A stretch of DNA of 64,000 nt from Bacteroidota bacterium (GTDB lineage: Bacteria > Chloroflexota > Anaerolineae > Aggregatilineales > Phototrophicaceae). Positions 1 through 8,599 of the stretch are shown here, one piece after another. Every line of letters begins with the position of its first letter. The first letter of the stretch is position 1. The DNA lies in assembly GCA_027492915.1 (NCBI GenBank), contig JAPUDW010000219.1:1-64000 (forward strand), written 5' to 3'. The notes under the pieces are model-generated. The model made no database searches. It saw only the letters and a list, made by a program, of their open reading frames with translations, and was not told where the DNA came from. The position numbers and the translations under genes are program-made.

Positions 1-2503
1 TATCAACCGGATACACATAAAGCACGTCCGCATAGAACAACGCGACCGAGACCGTTCCCTGTTTGCCTTTTTCGGCGATGGTCTCACCGAGAGCTTCGAC
101 ACGAGCATCAAATGCCGCGATGGCTTCGGCTGGCGAAATTGGGGAGTTTACGGCTTCGGCGATAATCGACAAGAATTGTTCCGGTGTCACGTCATCAAAC
201 TTAATGCTGACGGTCGGCGCAATCGCTGTAAATTTGTCGTACTGGTCGGTAATCCATGGTTCAATCGCCAGAATGAGGTCAGGCTGAACACTTAACATGG
301 TTTCCAGATTCGGCGGGTAATGACCGAGATCAACTACGCCGTCAATCAAGCCAGTAAGCTGCGGGTACTCGATGCTAAAGTTACCAACGACCGCACTAGC
401 AACCGGTTTTACACCCAATGCCAGTGCATTTTCGAGCGCGTAGCTGTCCACGGCGACAATGCGCTGCGGGTCGACCGGAATGCAAACCGGATCGGTAAAC
501 AGCAGTTCATGGTCGAACAACCGGAATCCTTCTTCGCAGGTCACAGCGGCGGTTTCCGTGCTGGCCTCGTCCCCCGAAATCACAGGAAAGGTGTCTAACG
601 GGTTCGGCAGTGAGGACTGTGTATCGGTCAGGGTGGCGAACAGGTCATCTATCACCTGCGACGACATGAGAAACGTACCGGCACGGAACCACTGCGAACC
701 CACGACGAAATCCTGCCCCGCCTTCACCGCTTTGAGCTGCTGCCAGATGGGGTTGGCGCGGAAGTCTACCATTGCTTGGTCTTCCGTAGCGATCACTTCA
801 GGGTCGAGTGTCGAGTACGAGTACAGGTAGATGATGTCGCCGTCAGCCAAGTCCAGCGTTTCGGCAGAGATCGGCGTGGTTTGGCGGGTGCCGTAGTGTT
901 CCATAGCTGCCGCACCATCATACCGCTGCGATTCAGGACGCGAGAAACCAATATCGGTGAGAATTTTGGACTGCGGGGTATCCAACAGCCAGATCGACGC
1001 GCCGTATTGGTTAGCCGTCACCAATGAGACTTCCTTTTCAGCAGGGTCAAAGGGCAATGCCGCCTTCAGTTCCGCGATACGCGTGTCATAGTTGGCCTTC
1101 ATCTCATCAAATGTCGATTGAGCATTGAGAACTTCCGCCCAAAACTCCGTACTGCGTTCCCAGTCGTCAATCACCAATGAGGTAATGACTGTCGGGGCGA
1201 TCTTCGAAGCGTTGTCGTAGGTCAGGAAGTCCTCCAGCGCGTTATACGACAAGATAATGTCCGGCTGAAGCGCTAAGGCTTTTTCGAGGTTAACGGGGAA
1301 ACCCAAATCCTCAATACCTTCCACACGGCTTGCCATTTCGGGCAAGGTCGTCTGGTATTGGTCGATCACCCATGTAGTCGAGCCGACAACATTCTTACCC
1401 AAATACAGCAGCAGTTCCAACGAAGCCATATCCAGCGCGATAAACCGTTCGGGATTTTCCGGTATGCAAACGGCATCCGTCGCCAGATACTGATGGTCGA
1501 ACAACCGGAATCCTTCTTCGCAGGTCACAGCGGCTGTTTCCACGCCCTCCCCAACGAGAAGTGTGGCAAGGTCATCCAGCACAAGGCCAGCCGCCTGTAC
1601 ACCCAAACCGGCAATCCATGTGTCGTCGTTAATGTCGACCACCTGCCCATTTTGGACAGCCTCCAATGTTTGCCACAGCGGGCTATTGAGGAAGGTGTCT
1701 TTTTCGCTGTCATCCACATCGTAGCCGGTAACGAAGATATAATCGGCATCAACCGCTTGCACTTCTTCCAGCGAAATTTCTGCCGAGAACTTATCCTCAT
1801 CCTGACTTGCTGGACGCTTCAACCCGACATCCTGCAAGATGTAGCCAATGTAGGAACTCTTGAGGTACAAACGCACCTGCCCCGGACGGAAACGCACAAT
1901 CGAAATCGTGGTGGTTTCGAGCTTGTCACCGAGCGCTGCTTGCAGCTCGGCAACATCCGCATCGTAATCCGCCACGAGTTGTTCAGCTTCCGCCGTTTTG
2001 CCCAGCGCGTCCGCATGGAAGTTGAAGTTCTGCTGCCACGGCACACGCAGCGACTCGCTAAACACGGTCGGCGCAATTTGCGATAACTGCTCATAAATCG
2101 CCTCATAGCGCTGCTTGCTGCCCAGAATCAAATCCGGCGCGAGCGCAAGAATGGCTTCTAAATTCGGCTCGCTGATGGTACCGGTATCGGCAATCCCTTC
2201 CAGTTGGTCAGCCAGATATGCCTGATACTGCACCGCATCTGTCGTCGGTGCGCCAACGACCGGTGCGCCCAACGCCAGCGCATTATCCAGTTCACCCGTA
2301 TCCAACACCACGACCCGCTGTGGATTTTCGGGTATGCAGCTTTCGCCCAGCGCATGGGTGAATGGACGGAAACCCGCTTCGCAAGACGTTGCATCTTGAG
2401 CCAAGAGCGAGCTGGTTAGCAATAATAGAAAGGCGGCTAAGATAAGCCCCAAACGCAATCCAGAATACTTTTTCAACACTTCAAAAACCCCTTTGTGGAA
2501 CAT
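1..2503 (-). CDS. Triple-domain siderophore-binding protein (partial, C-terminus off window)
   Basis: Reading the minus strand from an ATG at 2503 gives an uninterrupted frame of at least 834 codons that leaves the left edge. Residues 1 to about 36 are a signal peptide (a hydrophobic run ending LLAQ). Three copies of an iron-siderophore substrate-binding domain (FecB/TroA-like, PF01497 type) follow, each opening with C-E-(A/E)-G-F and a second Cys 14-17 residues later: Cys41, Cys328 and Cys656. Each copy carries the family phrases NPQR-V, a 'DLG/EPNLE' loop and 'LxPDLI'. The third copy is cut by the window edge. The single-domain gene at 54833 has the same N-terminal motif, so one domain is the normal size. 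No permease or ATPase is adjacent. Binding of ferric siderophores is inferred from family. Three fused domains in one chain is unusual. Confidence 0.85.
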   Translation of the reverse strand, partial: MFHKGVFEVLKKYSGLRLGLILAAFLLLLTSSLLAQDATSCEAGFRPFTHALGESCIPENPQRVVVLDTGELDNALALGAPVVGAPTTDAVQYQAYLADQLEGIADTGTISEPNLEAILALAPDLILGSKQRYEAIYEQLSQIAPTVFSESLRVPWQQNFNFHADALGKTAEAEQLVADYDADVAELQAALGDKLETTTISIVRFRPGQVRLYLKSSYIGYILQDVGLKRPASQDEDKFSAEISLEEVQAVDADYIFVTGYDVDDSEKDTFLNSPLWQTLEAVQNGQVVDINDDTWIAGLGVQAAGLVLDDLATLLVGEGVETAAVTCEEGFRLFDHQYLATDAVCIPENPERFIALDMASLELLLYLGKNVVGSTTWVIDQYQTTLPEMASRVEGIEDLGFPVNLEKALALQPDIILSYNALEDFLTYDNASKIAPTVITSLVIDDWERSTEFWAEVLNAQSTFDEMKANYDTRIAELKAALPFDPAEKEVSLVTANQYGASIWLLDTPQSKILTDIGFSRPESQRYDGAAAMEHYGTRQTTPISAETLDLADGDIIYLYSYSTLDPEVIATEDQAMVDFRANPIWQQLKAVKAGQDFVVGSQWFRAGTFLMSSQVIDDLFATLTDTQSSLPNPLDTFPVISGDEASTETAAVTCEEGFRLFDHELLFTDPVCIPVDPQRIVAVDSYALENALALGVKPVASAVVGNFSIEYPQLTGLIDGVVDLGHYPPNLETMLSVQPDLILAIEPWITDQYDKFTAIAPTVSIKFDDVTPEQFLSIIAEAVNSPISPAEAIAAFDARVEALGETIAEKGKQGTVSVALFYADVLYVYPVD
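509..550. repeat. 42-nt exact repeat, copy 1 (start of third binding domain)
   Basis: These 42 nt are identical to 1493-1534. They encode, on the minus strand, the AAVTCEEGFRLFDH junction that opens the third binding domain. The rest of domains 2 and 3 is much more diverged. Confidence 0.9.
1493..1534. repeat. 42-nt exact repeat, copy 2 (start of second binding domain)
   Basis: Identical to 509-550 and 984 nt (328 codons) away, so in phase. It marks the junction between binding domains 1 and 2. Confidence 0.9.
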
Positions 2504-2628
2504 TACACATCGGCGCGAAGCATACACTTCCCTTCCGCATGGTTTCCACGCAGGCGATTAAAGCGCGAATTACACACAGCACTGCGCAGCATATCACCAC
2601 TGAAAAATAACTTGACACCTGTTATCAC

Positions 2629-2670
2629 ACCCACGCTTAACCCGTACCTCTAACGGGAATAAACGTGGGT
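2629..2670. promoter_or_regulatory. Nested inverted repeat in divergent intergenic region
   Basis: ACCCACG (2629-2635) pairs with CGTGGGT (2664-2670), and inside it CCCGT (2641-2645) pairs with ACGGG (2653-2657). It lies between the divergently transcribed triple binding protein and the PadR gene. It could be an operator or an mRNA hairpin; the regulator is unknown. Confidence 0.4.
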
Positions 2671-2696
2671 TAAATTCACAATCGACTCATCAATTT

Positions 2697-2716
2697 ATAT
2701 GTCAATGTTGACATAT
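2697..2716. promoter_or_regulatory. PadR-type operator 1
   Basis: A perfect inverted repeat with core ATGT-N8-ACAT at 2699-2714, which is the classical PadR-family operator pattern. It lies 27 nt upstream of the padR-like start codon, overlapping its probable promoter (an AT-rich TAGTATTAT follows). Autorepression is the likely role. Confidence 0.75.
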
Positions 2717-2742
2717 CACTATTTTAGTATTATAGTAGCAGC

Positions 2743-3294
2743 ATGTTGAAATATATCCTGCTCGGCTTTCTAAACTACCATCCCATGTCCGGCTACGACC
2801 TCAAGAGTTTGATGGAAGAGTCGACGGCGCATTTTTGGCACGCCTACCACAGCCAGATTTACACCACCTTGCGCAAGCTGGAAGAAGATGGGCTGTTGGA
2901 GTCGGAGGAAATCGAATCCGAGGAAGCCAAGCTGAATCGTCGTGTCTACACCCTGACCGACGCTGGACGGCAGGAACTAGCAGCATGGCAGCGGCAGGTG
3001 ATGACCGAGATGTCACCTGTCAAAGAAGATTTGTTGGTACGCCTGTTTTTCTCCGGCAGCCGGAGCAAGCAGGAAACGCTGAGCGAGTTGGTAATGCAGC
3101 GGCAGTTGCACCAGCAGAAGCTCGATACCTACACCGCCTTAGCTGCCGAGCATCTACTACCGCTGATGGAAAGCAGTCCAGCGATGCTGGCCGAAAGCCG
3201 TTACTGGTTGATGACGCTGGAATTCGGCAAACGTTATGAGGCGCTTTATGTGCAGTGGTTGACCGAGTGCATCACACAGATTGAGGGCTTTTAG
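2743..3294 (+). CDS. PadR family transcriptional regulator
   Basis: 183 aa. Residues 1-85 form the PadR winged helix-turn-helix: an N-terminal LLGFLNYHPMSGYDLK, then HSQIYTTLRKLEEDGLL and the wing RRVYTLTDAGRQEL. Residues 95-180 match the longer C-terminal dimerisation domain of the Vir/AphA-type subgroup. PadR proteins repress neighbouring genes until a small molecule or stress relieves them. ATGT-N8-ACAT operators sit both upstream of this gene and between it and the next gene, so it probably controls itself and the membrane protein at 3363. The divergent iron-binding gene may also be affected. Confidence 0.9.
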   Translation: MLKYILLGFLNYHPMSGYDLKSLMEESTAHFWHAYHSQIYTTLRKLEEDGLLESEEIESEEAKLNRRVYTLTDAGRQELAAWQRQVMTEMSPVKEDLLVRLFFSGSRSKQETLSELVMQRQLHQQKLDTYTALAAEHLLPLMESSPAMLAESRYWLMTLEFGKRYEALYVQWLTECITQIEGF

Positions 3295-3304
3295 CAATCT
3301 GTTT

Positions 3305-3324
3305 ATATGTCAATTTTTACATAT
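3305..3324. promoter_or_regulatory. PadR-type operator 2
   Basis: A second ATGT-N8-ACAT element (3307-3322), nearly the same sequence as 2697-2716, placed 38 nt before the start of the membrane-protein gene at 3363. The match between the two sites suggests one regulator, presumably the PadR protein encoded between them. Confidence 0.7.
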
Positions 3325-3362
3325 GATCTTTGTCATATAGGCAAATATAAGGAGTAAATATC

Positions 3363-3770
3363 ATGCTGCTCAGTGACGCAACACGGATAATGATCGGCTT
3401 CATTCTTATCACCGTTCCGACCATCCAATTCGGCGGTTATTTCCTGCTCACGCAAATGGGACGCGGCACCGCGATTAAGAGCGAACTCCAACGCGCCTAC
3501 TATCGCGCTGGACACGCCCATGCCGGTGTGTTGATCTTGCTGGCACTCATCACGCAGTTGGTGGTGGAAGCCAGCAGCCTAGCCACGCCGCTGCAATGGG
3601 CGGTACGGGTCGGGTTTGGCCTCGCGCCCATCTTGATCTCGGCGGGCTTTTTCGGTGCCGCGCCGCGTGAAGGCACCAAACCGACTCGCTTGATCGTACT
3701 TATTTACGCTGGCGCACTCATCTTGGCGGCCAGTTTGTTGGCGCTGGGGCTTGGATTGCTCTTGGCGTAG
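3363..3770 (+). CDS. Small four-helix membrane protein, PadR-linked
   Basis: 135 aa with four hydrophobic segments (about 8-28, 48-68, 80-98 and 112-134) and a conserved-looking AGHAHAG motif at the start of helix 2. RBS AAGGAG precedes the ATG. I do not recognise a named family with certainty. It follows the PadR gene with an operator between them, so it is probably the main PadR target, as transporters or membrane stress proteins often are. No enzymatic motif is visible. Confidence 0.75.
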   Translation: MLLSDATRIMIGFILITVPTIQFGGYFLLTQMGRGTAIKSELQRAYYRAGHAHAGVLILLALITQLVVEASSLATPLQWAVRVGFGLAPILISAGFFGAAPREGTKPTRLIVLIYAGALILAASLLALGLGLLLA

Positions 3771-3825
3771 CAAGCGGTACAATGGATGGCATATTTGATG
3801 CAGTTATTACGCTTAAAGGTCATCC

Positions 3826-4965
3826 ATGTCACTCCAAGAAACCGTTATCACCGAATTCAGCCGTTTGTACGGCAGCCAACCCACTCACATCATCCGTGCG
3901 CCGGGGCGCGTCAATATCATCGGCGAACATACCGATTACAACGATGGTTTCGTCCTGCCGATGGCGATCAACCGTGCCGCGTGGATTGCGCTCCGCCCGC
4001 GTGACGACCGTCAGGTAGCCATTTACTCGACTTACTTTGAACAGACCATCACTTTCTCGCTCGACGACTTTGAAACCGAAAAAGATGGTTGGATCGAATA
4101 CCTGCGCGGCGTGGCGTGGGTGCTGACCAACGAAGGTTACTCGCTGAACGGTTGGGAAGGCGTGATCGCCAGTGACGTACCTGTTGGTGCTGGTCTGTCG
4201 TCCTCGGCGGCAATTGAGATGGCGACCGCACGGGCTTTCGCGGTGACTTCCGATTTCGAATGGAACCCCGCGACGATGGCGAAAATCGGGCAGGCTGCGG
4301 AAAACAAATGGGTCGGTGCGAACACCGGCATTATGGATCAGATGATTTCAGCGGCAGGTAAAGCTGACCATGCCTTGCTCATTGATTGTCGTTCACTGGA
4401 ATGCCAACTGTTCCCTCTGCCCCCCGGCACGGTGATTGTGGTGCTGGACACCGCGACCCGCCGTGGCTTGGTCGGCTCGGCCTATAACGAACGGCGCGAA
4501 AGCTGCGAACAGGCTGCCCATTTCTTCGCCGTCAAAGCCCTGCGTGATCTGACGATTGAACAGTTCGAGGACAAAGCGAGCTTGCTCGATCCAGTAACCC
4601 GCCGCCGCGCTCGCCACGTCATCACCGAGAACACCCGCACACTGGCAGCAGCCGAAGCCATGAAAGCCGGTGACGCAGCCACCCTTGGCAAACTGATGGA
4701 CGAAAGCCATGTCAGTATGCGCGACGACTTTGAAATTTCGAGTGACGCGCTCAACTCGATTGTGGATGCGGCACGTCGCGAGGCAAGTTGCTACGGCGCA
4801 CGCATGACCGGCGGCGGCTTCGCAGGCTGCGCGGTGGCCTTGGTGAAAGCCGAAGATGCCGAGCGCTTCGCCACGGCGGTCGCTGGCACCTACCAGAACA
4901 GCACTGGCCTCACACCTGCCATTTATGTCTGCAACGCCACCAACGGTGCCGAGGTTGTGGGATAA
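3826..4965 (+). CDS. galK: Galactokinase
   Basis: 379 aa, close to the 382 aa of the E. coli enzyme. GHMP-kinase family: it phosphorylates galactose to galactose-1-phosphate in the Leloir pathway. The galactokinase signature (RAPGRVNIIGEHTDYNDG) is at residues 25-42, the ATP-binding GHMP loop PVGAGLSSSAA at about 121-131, and the C-terminal GARMTGGGFAG motif at about 323-333. An AAAGG ribosome site precedes the ATG. No galT, galE or transporter gene is adjacent, so the rest of the pathway lies elsewhere. Confidence 0.95.
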   Translation: MSLQETVITEFSRLYGSQPTHIIRAPGRVNIIGEHTDYNDGFVLPMAINRAAWIALRPRDDRQVAIYSTYFEQTITFSLDDFETEKDGWIEYLRGVAWVLTNEGYSLNGWEGVIASDVPVGAGLSSSAAIEMATARAFAVTSDFEWNPATMAKIGQAAENKWVGANTGIMDQMISAAGKADHALLIDCRSLECQLFPLPPGTVIVVLDTATRRGLVGSAYNERRESCEQAAHFFAVKALRDLTIEQFEDKASLLDPVTRRRARHVITENTRTLAAAEAMKAGDAATLGKLMDESHVSMRDDFEISSDALNSIVDAARREASCYGARMTGGGFAGCAVALVKAEDAERFATAVAGTYQNSTGLTPAIYVCNATNGAEVVG

Positions 4966-5015
4966 GCGATACTTAATACAACGATATGCAGTAAGCAATT
5001 AGAGGACGTTATCTT

Positions 5016-5325
5016 ATGGCCTATACAGATAATCAGTCCGTACAAACGATGTGGACGGCAGACACGATTTTGGAATTGATACACCAGAAACGTGAGCTAT
5101 TACGCGGTATGGGCATTCAACAAATCGGGCTTTTGGCTCCTACGTGCGGGGCCTGATAGCGTCATTGATTTATTGTTCTCGATGGACAAGATGAGCTTTA
5201 CAAGTTGGATGGATGTCTGGAACTTCCTTGAAGATCAATTCGGTATCGAGGTGGACTTAATCCCTGAGCAAGATTTACGTGCCGAGCTTCGCGCTTCGGT
5301 GCTGTCCGAGGTACGTTATGTCTAA
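5016..5325 (+). pseudogene. MntA-type nucleotidyltransferase antitoxin, frameshifted
   Basis: It starts at 5016 after an AGAGGA ribosome site and reads LELIHQKRELLRGMGIQQIGL, then runs to a TGA. The family continuation (F)GSYVRG lies in another frame, and PDSVIDLLFSMD to VLSEVRYV (ending 5325) in a third. At least two indels are needed, near the T-run at about 5131-5135 and near 5150. The family's D-x-D metal pair reads V-I-D here, so a catalytic Asp is also lost. It belongs to the minimal nucleotidyltransferase (MNT/MntA) family that AMPylates the HEPN toxin HepT, and a HepT-like remnant follows 6 nt downstream. Confidence 0.75.
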
Positions 5326-5331
5326 GGATTT

Positions 5332-5667
5332 ATGATATATCTCAGAGATATTATCAAGGCGATCAAGCAGATCGAAACTTATTTGACTGAAATCAATGAG
5401 ACAGAATTCAAGTCAGATCAGTTACGGATTGACGGCGTTTTATTCAACTTAATGACCATTGGCGAAGCGGTCAAAAATTTACCCGATGAAATTAAGCATA
5501 AATCCCCCGATGTTCAATGGCGTAATATCGCCTGATTTCGGGATGGTGTCGTTCATCACTACTTCTCAACAAATTTGGACATTGTGTGGGAAATTGTGAC
5601 GATTCACCTACCAGTACTGCTCAAGCAGGCACAGACCTTATTAGAAGATTTAGAGAACGAGCAGTAG
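5332..5667 (+). pseudogene. HepT-like HEPN toxin, interrupted by TGA
   Basis: The frame from 5332 to 5667 is open except for one TGA at about 5533-5535. Before it lies LRDIIKAIKQIETYLTEI...GEAVKNLPDEIK. After it lies FRDGVVHHYFSTNLDIVWEIV, which contains the HEPN nuclease motif R-x4-H-x-Y. The stop occupies the Gly/Ala position of the usual 'WRDIAGFRD' phrase, a single-base change. The motif is therefore stranded after the stop. The product would be an inactive N-terminal fragment unless the stop is read through. Partner of the broken antitoxin just upstream. Confidence 0.8.
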
Positions 5668-5677
5668 CCTAAAACGC

Positions 5678-6655
5678 TCACTCATTCGGCGTAAACATGG
5701 TCGTGAGGAGTGCGTCAAATTTTTCAACCCCTTCGCGCAGGGTTTCACCAATGAAGATGCCGGGGGTGATGCTGCGAAGTTCAGGCTGCAAGTTAAAAAT
5801 TTCGCCGCCGAACACCACAATCGGGCGTCCTGATTCCAGCGCTTCAGGTAAATACTGCGGCCAGTCGCGCAAATGCTCGGCGGAGCGCTCCATCATTGCC
5901 ACCAGCAGCACCGCCGGAGAGCGCATTTTGCGCACCAACTCGGCTAAATCCGGCAGCGGAACCGCCTGCCCCAGATACGCAATCGGCCAGCGGCGGCGGC
6001 GCAGCAGCACACTCATAATCAACAGACTGCCCTCGTGCCACTCATCCGGCGCACACGCCAGCACCACAGGCGGCACACGGTCATAAGCGCTGGGGCCGGT
6101 CATCATCCACAAGAGCAAATGTTGGCGCAGGTAATTGGTCGCCAGATGTTCCGTCGCCACACTGATTTTGCCATCTTTCCAAGCTTGCCCGATGGCGTGC
6201 AGAGTTGGGCCGATGACATCCAAAATCAGGTCTTCCGTCGGGTACAACGTCATGACTTCACCCAGCATCTGGTCGGCTTGCTGAAGCTCGTTGTTCGATA
6301 ATAATTCAACCAAGCGCTGTTGAAAGGCCATGAGTGAGGTGTCGAGCATGGGGGCGCGGGTCACTGGCGCGGGCGTAATATCCGAGAATCGCCCTTCTTG
6401 CTCCATGTGCTGAAGGGCGCGGATCGCCTGTCCGGTTTGCATCCCGTCATCCACACGGGCTTTCACCCAGCGCAGCCGCATCACCTCACGCTCTGAACAC
6501 AAACGATGCCCGCCGGGGGTGCGAATCGCTTTTGGAAAGCCATAGCGTCGTTCCCACACGCGCAGCGTCGCCACAGGAATACCTGTCATGCGGGAGACAA
6601 TTCCAATGTTGTACAGGGGTTCATCACTGGCAGAAGCAAGGTTGAGAATGTTCAT
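5678..6655 (-). CDS. MerR-type regulator with B12-binding domain (CarH/LitR-like)
   Basis: About 325 aa from the ATG at 6655 (a TTG at 6676 would add seven residues). Residues 15-80 form the MerR DNA-binding domain (LYNIGIVSRMTGIPVATLRVWERRYG). A helical bundle follows with W-x9-EH (WKDGKISVATEH), the motif that contacts the upper face of adenosylcobalamin in CarH. The C-terminal Rossmann domain contains DEWHEG, where the His would be the lower cobalt ligand. CarH/LitR proteins are light-sensing repressors of carotenoid and photolyase genes. A photolyase (18908) and a carotenoid-desaturase-like gene (28328) lie in this window, but no operator was identified. Confidence 0.88.
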   Translation of the reverse strand: MNILNLASASDEPLYNIGIVSRMTGIPVATLRVWERRYGFPKAIRTPGGHRLCSEREVMRLRWVKARVDDGMQTGQAIRALQHMEQEGRFSDITPAPVTRAPMLDTSLMAFQQRLVELLSNNELQQADQMLGEVMTLYPTEDLILDVIGPTLHAIGQAWKDGKISVATEHLATNYLRQHLLLWMMTGPSAYDRVPPVVLACAPDEWHEGSLLIMSVLLRRRRWPIAYLGQAVPLPDLAELVRKMRSPAVLLVAMMERSAEHLRDWPQYLPEALESGRPIVVFGGEIFNLQPELRSITPGIFIGETLREGVEKFDALLTTMFTPNE

Positions 6656-7743
6656 AGCACCAGCTATCGACGGCAAAAGGTCTACAATAACTCGTCACGC
6701 GATGCCCAAATTTTTTATGCTAACACACTCTAGGGTAGCAGACAAGCAAACTCACGCCCTGCTCATGCCAAATTCGTTTAAAATTCACCCCCTCGAAATA
6801 ATCAGCCTATAGATTGCAATATTCGCCCACTTTTTATCCCTACTCCGCGCTCATAAGCCTGGATTTATCAGTTAAAACAAATGCAATTGGCAAATTTGGC
6901 AGCAATGGCAAAGGACTGTTTGAGCCAATTCGGCGGATTGTCCGGCTGATTTTGCGGCAAATTTGACAATAGCCCCGCCGCTGCAACGTTTGCTGCAAAA
7001 ATAGTCTTTAGTTGACAGTGAACAGTTTACAGTTCAATGCAGAATATGCGGCACAGGCGGCACGAACTATGTTGTTAAGGTGCATGTGGCGAGGGGAGGG
7101 CTTGCCGATGGCAAGCCCCTACGTCCAGCACTGTAAATAGCATAATTGAAAAGGGATGATTTAGGGTGACCATTTGGACGACCATTTGGTAGCTTTTAAG
7201 CACGATTGGCGCTAACCATTTTGAGGGAGATAGCGTGATGATAAAGTTGATGGAGAGTTAGGAAAGGATTTGTCTGGTTAACCGAAAATAAACCTAAATA
7301 GTAATAAGTTGCAAGTGACAAGTTTAATGCAAAAGCATAAAGATACAGTCAATACAAAGTGTGAGTACTGAGTCCAATGCAAAGTCATTACAAGTTAGCC
7401 ATTATGCTCGTTTGATTTTGCTCACTCAGAACCTCACCCCCATTCGCTAAGGTCGCTCACAGCCTTCTCCAATTTGCTGAGTACCGCTTGGAGAGAGGGA
7501 GCGAGAGAAGACTCTGAGGGCATGAGTCTGAAACTAGCATGATGACTTCAGTTAGAAGAGGGTTGGTGGTTGCAGCGTAGGTGATATGTGCGAAAGGAAA
7601 TACACGGACGAGGCACACCTCATTCCTCCAAGGTGACTCTATTATTCCCGAGAAAGCCTGAGTATCACATACCAAGTGATCACCACCGCGACCGTTCATT
7701 GGTATAATGCCCACCAGTTCATCATAATGAGATCAGGTTAGGT
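6656..7743. other. Noncoding 1.1-kb region with repeat remnants
   Basis: No convincing gene. 6870-7000 is rich in TTCGGC, GGCAAATTTG and TTTGC words like those in the dispersed repeats at 30.0 and 52.8 kb, but I could not align it securely. 7098-7118 is a perfect hairpin. 7440-7510 resembles degenerate intergenic boilerplate. An 85-aa minus-strand frame at 7457-7714 has no family features. Confidence 0.6.
7098..7118. repeat. Palindromic hairpin GGGCTTGCC-GAT-GGCAAGCCC
   Basis: A perfect 9-bp stem followed by CCTACG. It has the same general layout (G-rich arm, short loop, C-rich arm, CTAC) as the GGGCGCAC hairpins at 53654 and 56202. Confidence 0.6.
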
Positions 7744-8481
7744 ATGACCAAGGCCGCAATTTTAGGTGTGCAGACGGATGCACAACGGTTTGATGAGGCA
7801 GTTACAAAGCTCCAAATGTGGGCGGGTGAGGTAGCACCCCGCTATGTCAGTACATGTCCGGTCTATACGCTGATGATGTGCCGTGAAAATCCGCCTGTGA
7901 TGCAGGCCGTCAACGGTGCGGATATGGTGACCGCCGACGGAATGCCGATTGTCTGGGTACAGCGCCGTCGTGGGCATCAACAAGCCGAGCGCGTTTATGG
8001 GCCGGACGTGATGGAAGCGCTGTGTGCCTCCACCGCCAACACACCGATCAAGCACTATTTTTGGGGTGGGCTGCCGGGGGTCGCGGATACGCTGGTCGAA
8101 CGCCTGCACGCTAAACACCCTACATTGAAGGTGGCGGGAACCTTCTCCCCGCCCGTCAGTCCCGTCGGCGACAAACCGGATGAGTCGGTGGTCGAAAAAC
8201 TCAACCAATCCGGCGCGGATATTATCTGGGTGGGCTTAGGCTCCCCCAAGCAAGATCTCTGGATGCAACTTTACCGCCCTGCCCTGCGCGCCCCGCTGCT
8301 CATCGGCGTGGGTGCAGCGTTCGATATGCTGGCGGGTGTCAAATCGCAAGCGCCGCGTTGGATGCAGCGGAGTGGGTTAGAGTGGGTGTTCCGGCTGGCA
8401 CAGGAACCGCGTCGCTTAGGTCGGCGGTATCTCGTGTATAATCCCCTATTCGTGTGGCATGTGCTGCGTGAAGGCATTTGA
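7744..8481 (+). CDS. WecG/TagA/CpsF family glycosyltransferase
   Basis: 245 aa. These enzymes add an N-acetylmannosaminyl-type sugar to a lipid-linked intermediate in cell-surface polysaccharide synthesis. Family features: the N-terminal VSTCPVYTLMMC region, ADGMPIVWV(Q)RRRG at about 61-75, YGPDVMEALC, and the C-terminal GADIIWVGLGSPKQDLW...GVGAAFDMLAGVKSQAPRW. The final EPRRLGRRYL helix is the membrane-binding appendage of the family. The RBS AGGTTAGG precedes the ATG. The next gene encodes the phosphoglycosyltransferase that probably starts the same lipid-linked glycan. Confidence 0.92.
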   Translation: MTKAAILGVQTDAQRFDEAVTKLQMWAGEVAPRYVSTCPVYTLMMCRENPPVMQAVNGADMVTADGMPIVWVQRRRGHQQAERVYGPDVMEALCASTANTPIKHYFWGGLPGVADTLVERLHAKHPTLKVAGTFSPPVSPVGDKPDESVVEKLNQSGADIIWVGLGSPKQDLWMQLYRPALRAPLLIGVGAAFDMLAGVKSQAPRWMQRSGLEWVFRLAQEPRRLGRRYLVYNPLFVWHVLREGI

Positions 8482-8529
8482 GGATAGTCAGGATCTTTAA
8501 GCAAATTGTTGGAAAGAATTTGCAAAAAT

Positions 8530-8560
8530 TAAACCGCCAAGTCGCCAAGAACGCCAAGAT
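8530..8560 (+). repeat. Heptad-type repeat (CGCCAAG units)
   Basis: Three CGCCAAG-like units between two polysaccharide genes. A near-identical stretch occurs at 59152-59187. Confidence 0.75.
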
Positions 8561-8599
8561 CAGTCGAGAGAATTACAACTAAAAGCTAACCGCTAAATT

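Noticed and set aside
1358..2086. Long plus-strand frame (242 codons)
   Set aside because: It is antisense to the triple siderophore-binding gene, whose minus frame has clear domain motifs. The plus translation has none.
4393..4998. 201-codon minus-strand frame
   Set aside because: It lies antisense to galactokinase and has no family features.
5533..5535. TGA as a recoded sense codon (Gly/Trp/Sec) in the HepT-like gene
   Set aside because: TGA serves as a normal stop in other genes here (for example lysX), no selenocysteine insertion structure was seen, and the neighbouring antitoxin is also broken.
7457..7714. 85-codon minus-strand frame
   Set aside because: It covers degenerate intergenic text, lacks a ribosome site and family motifs.
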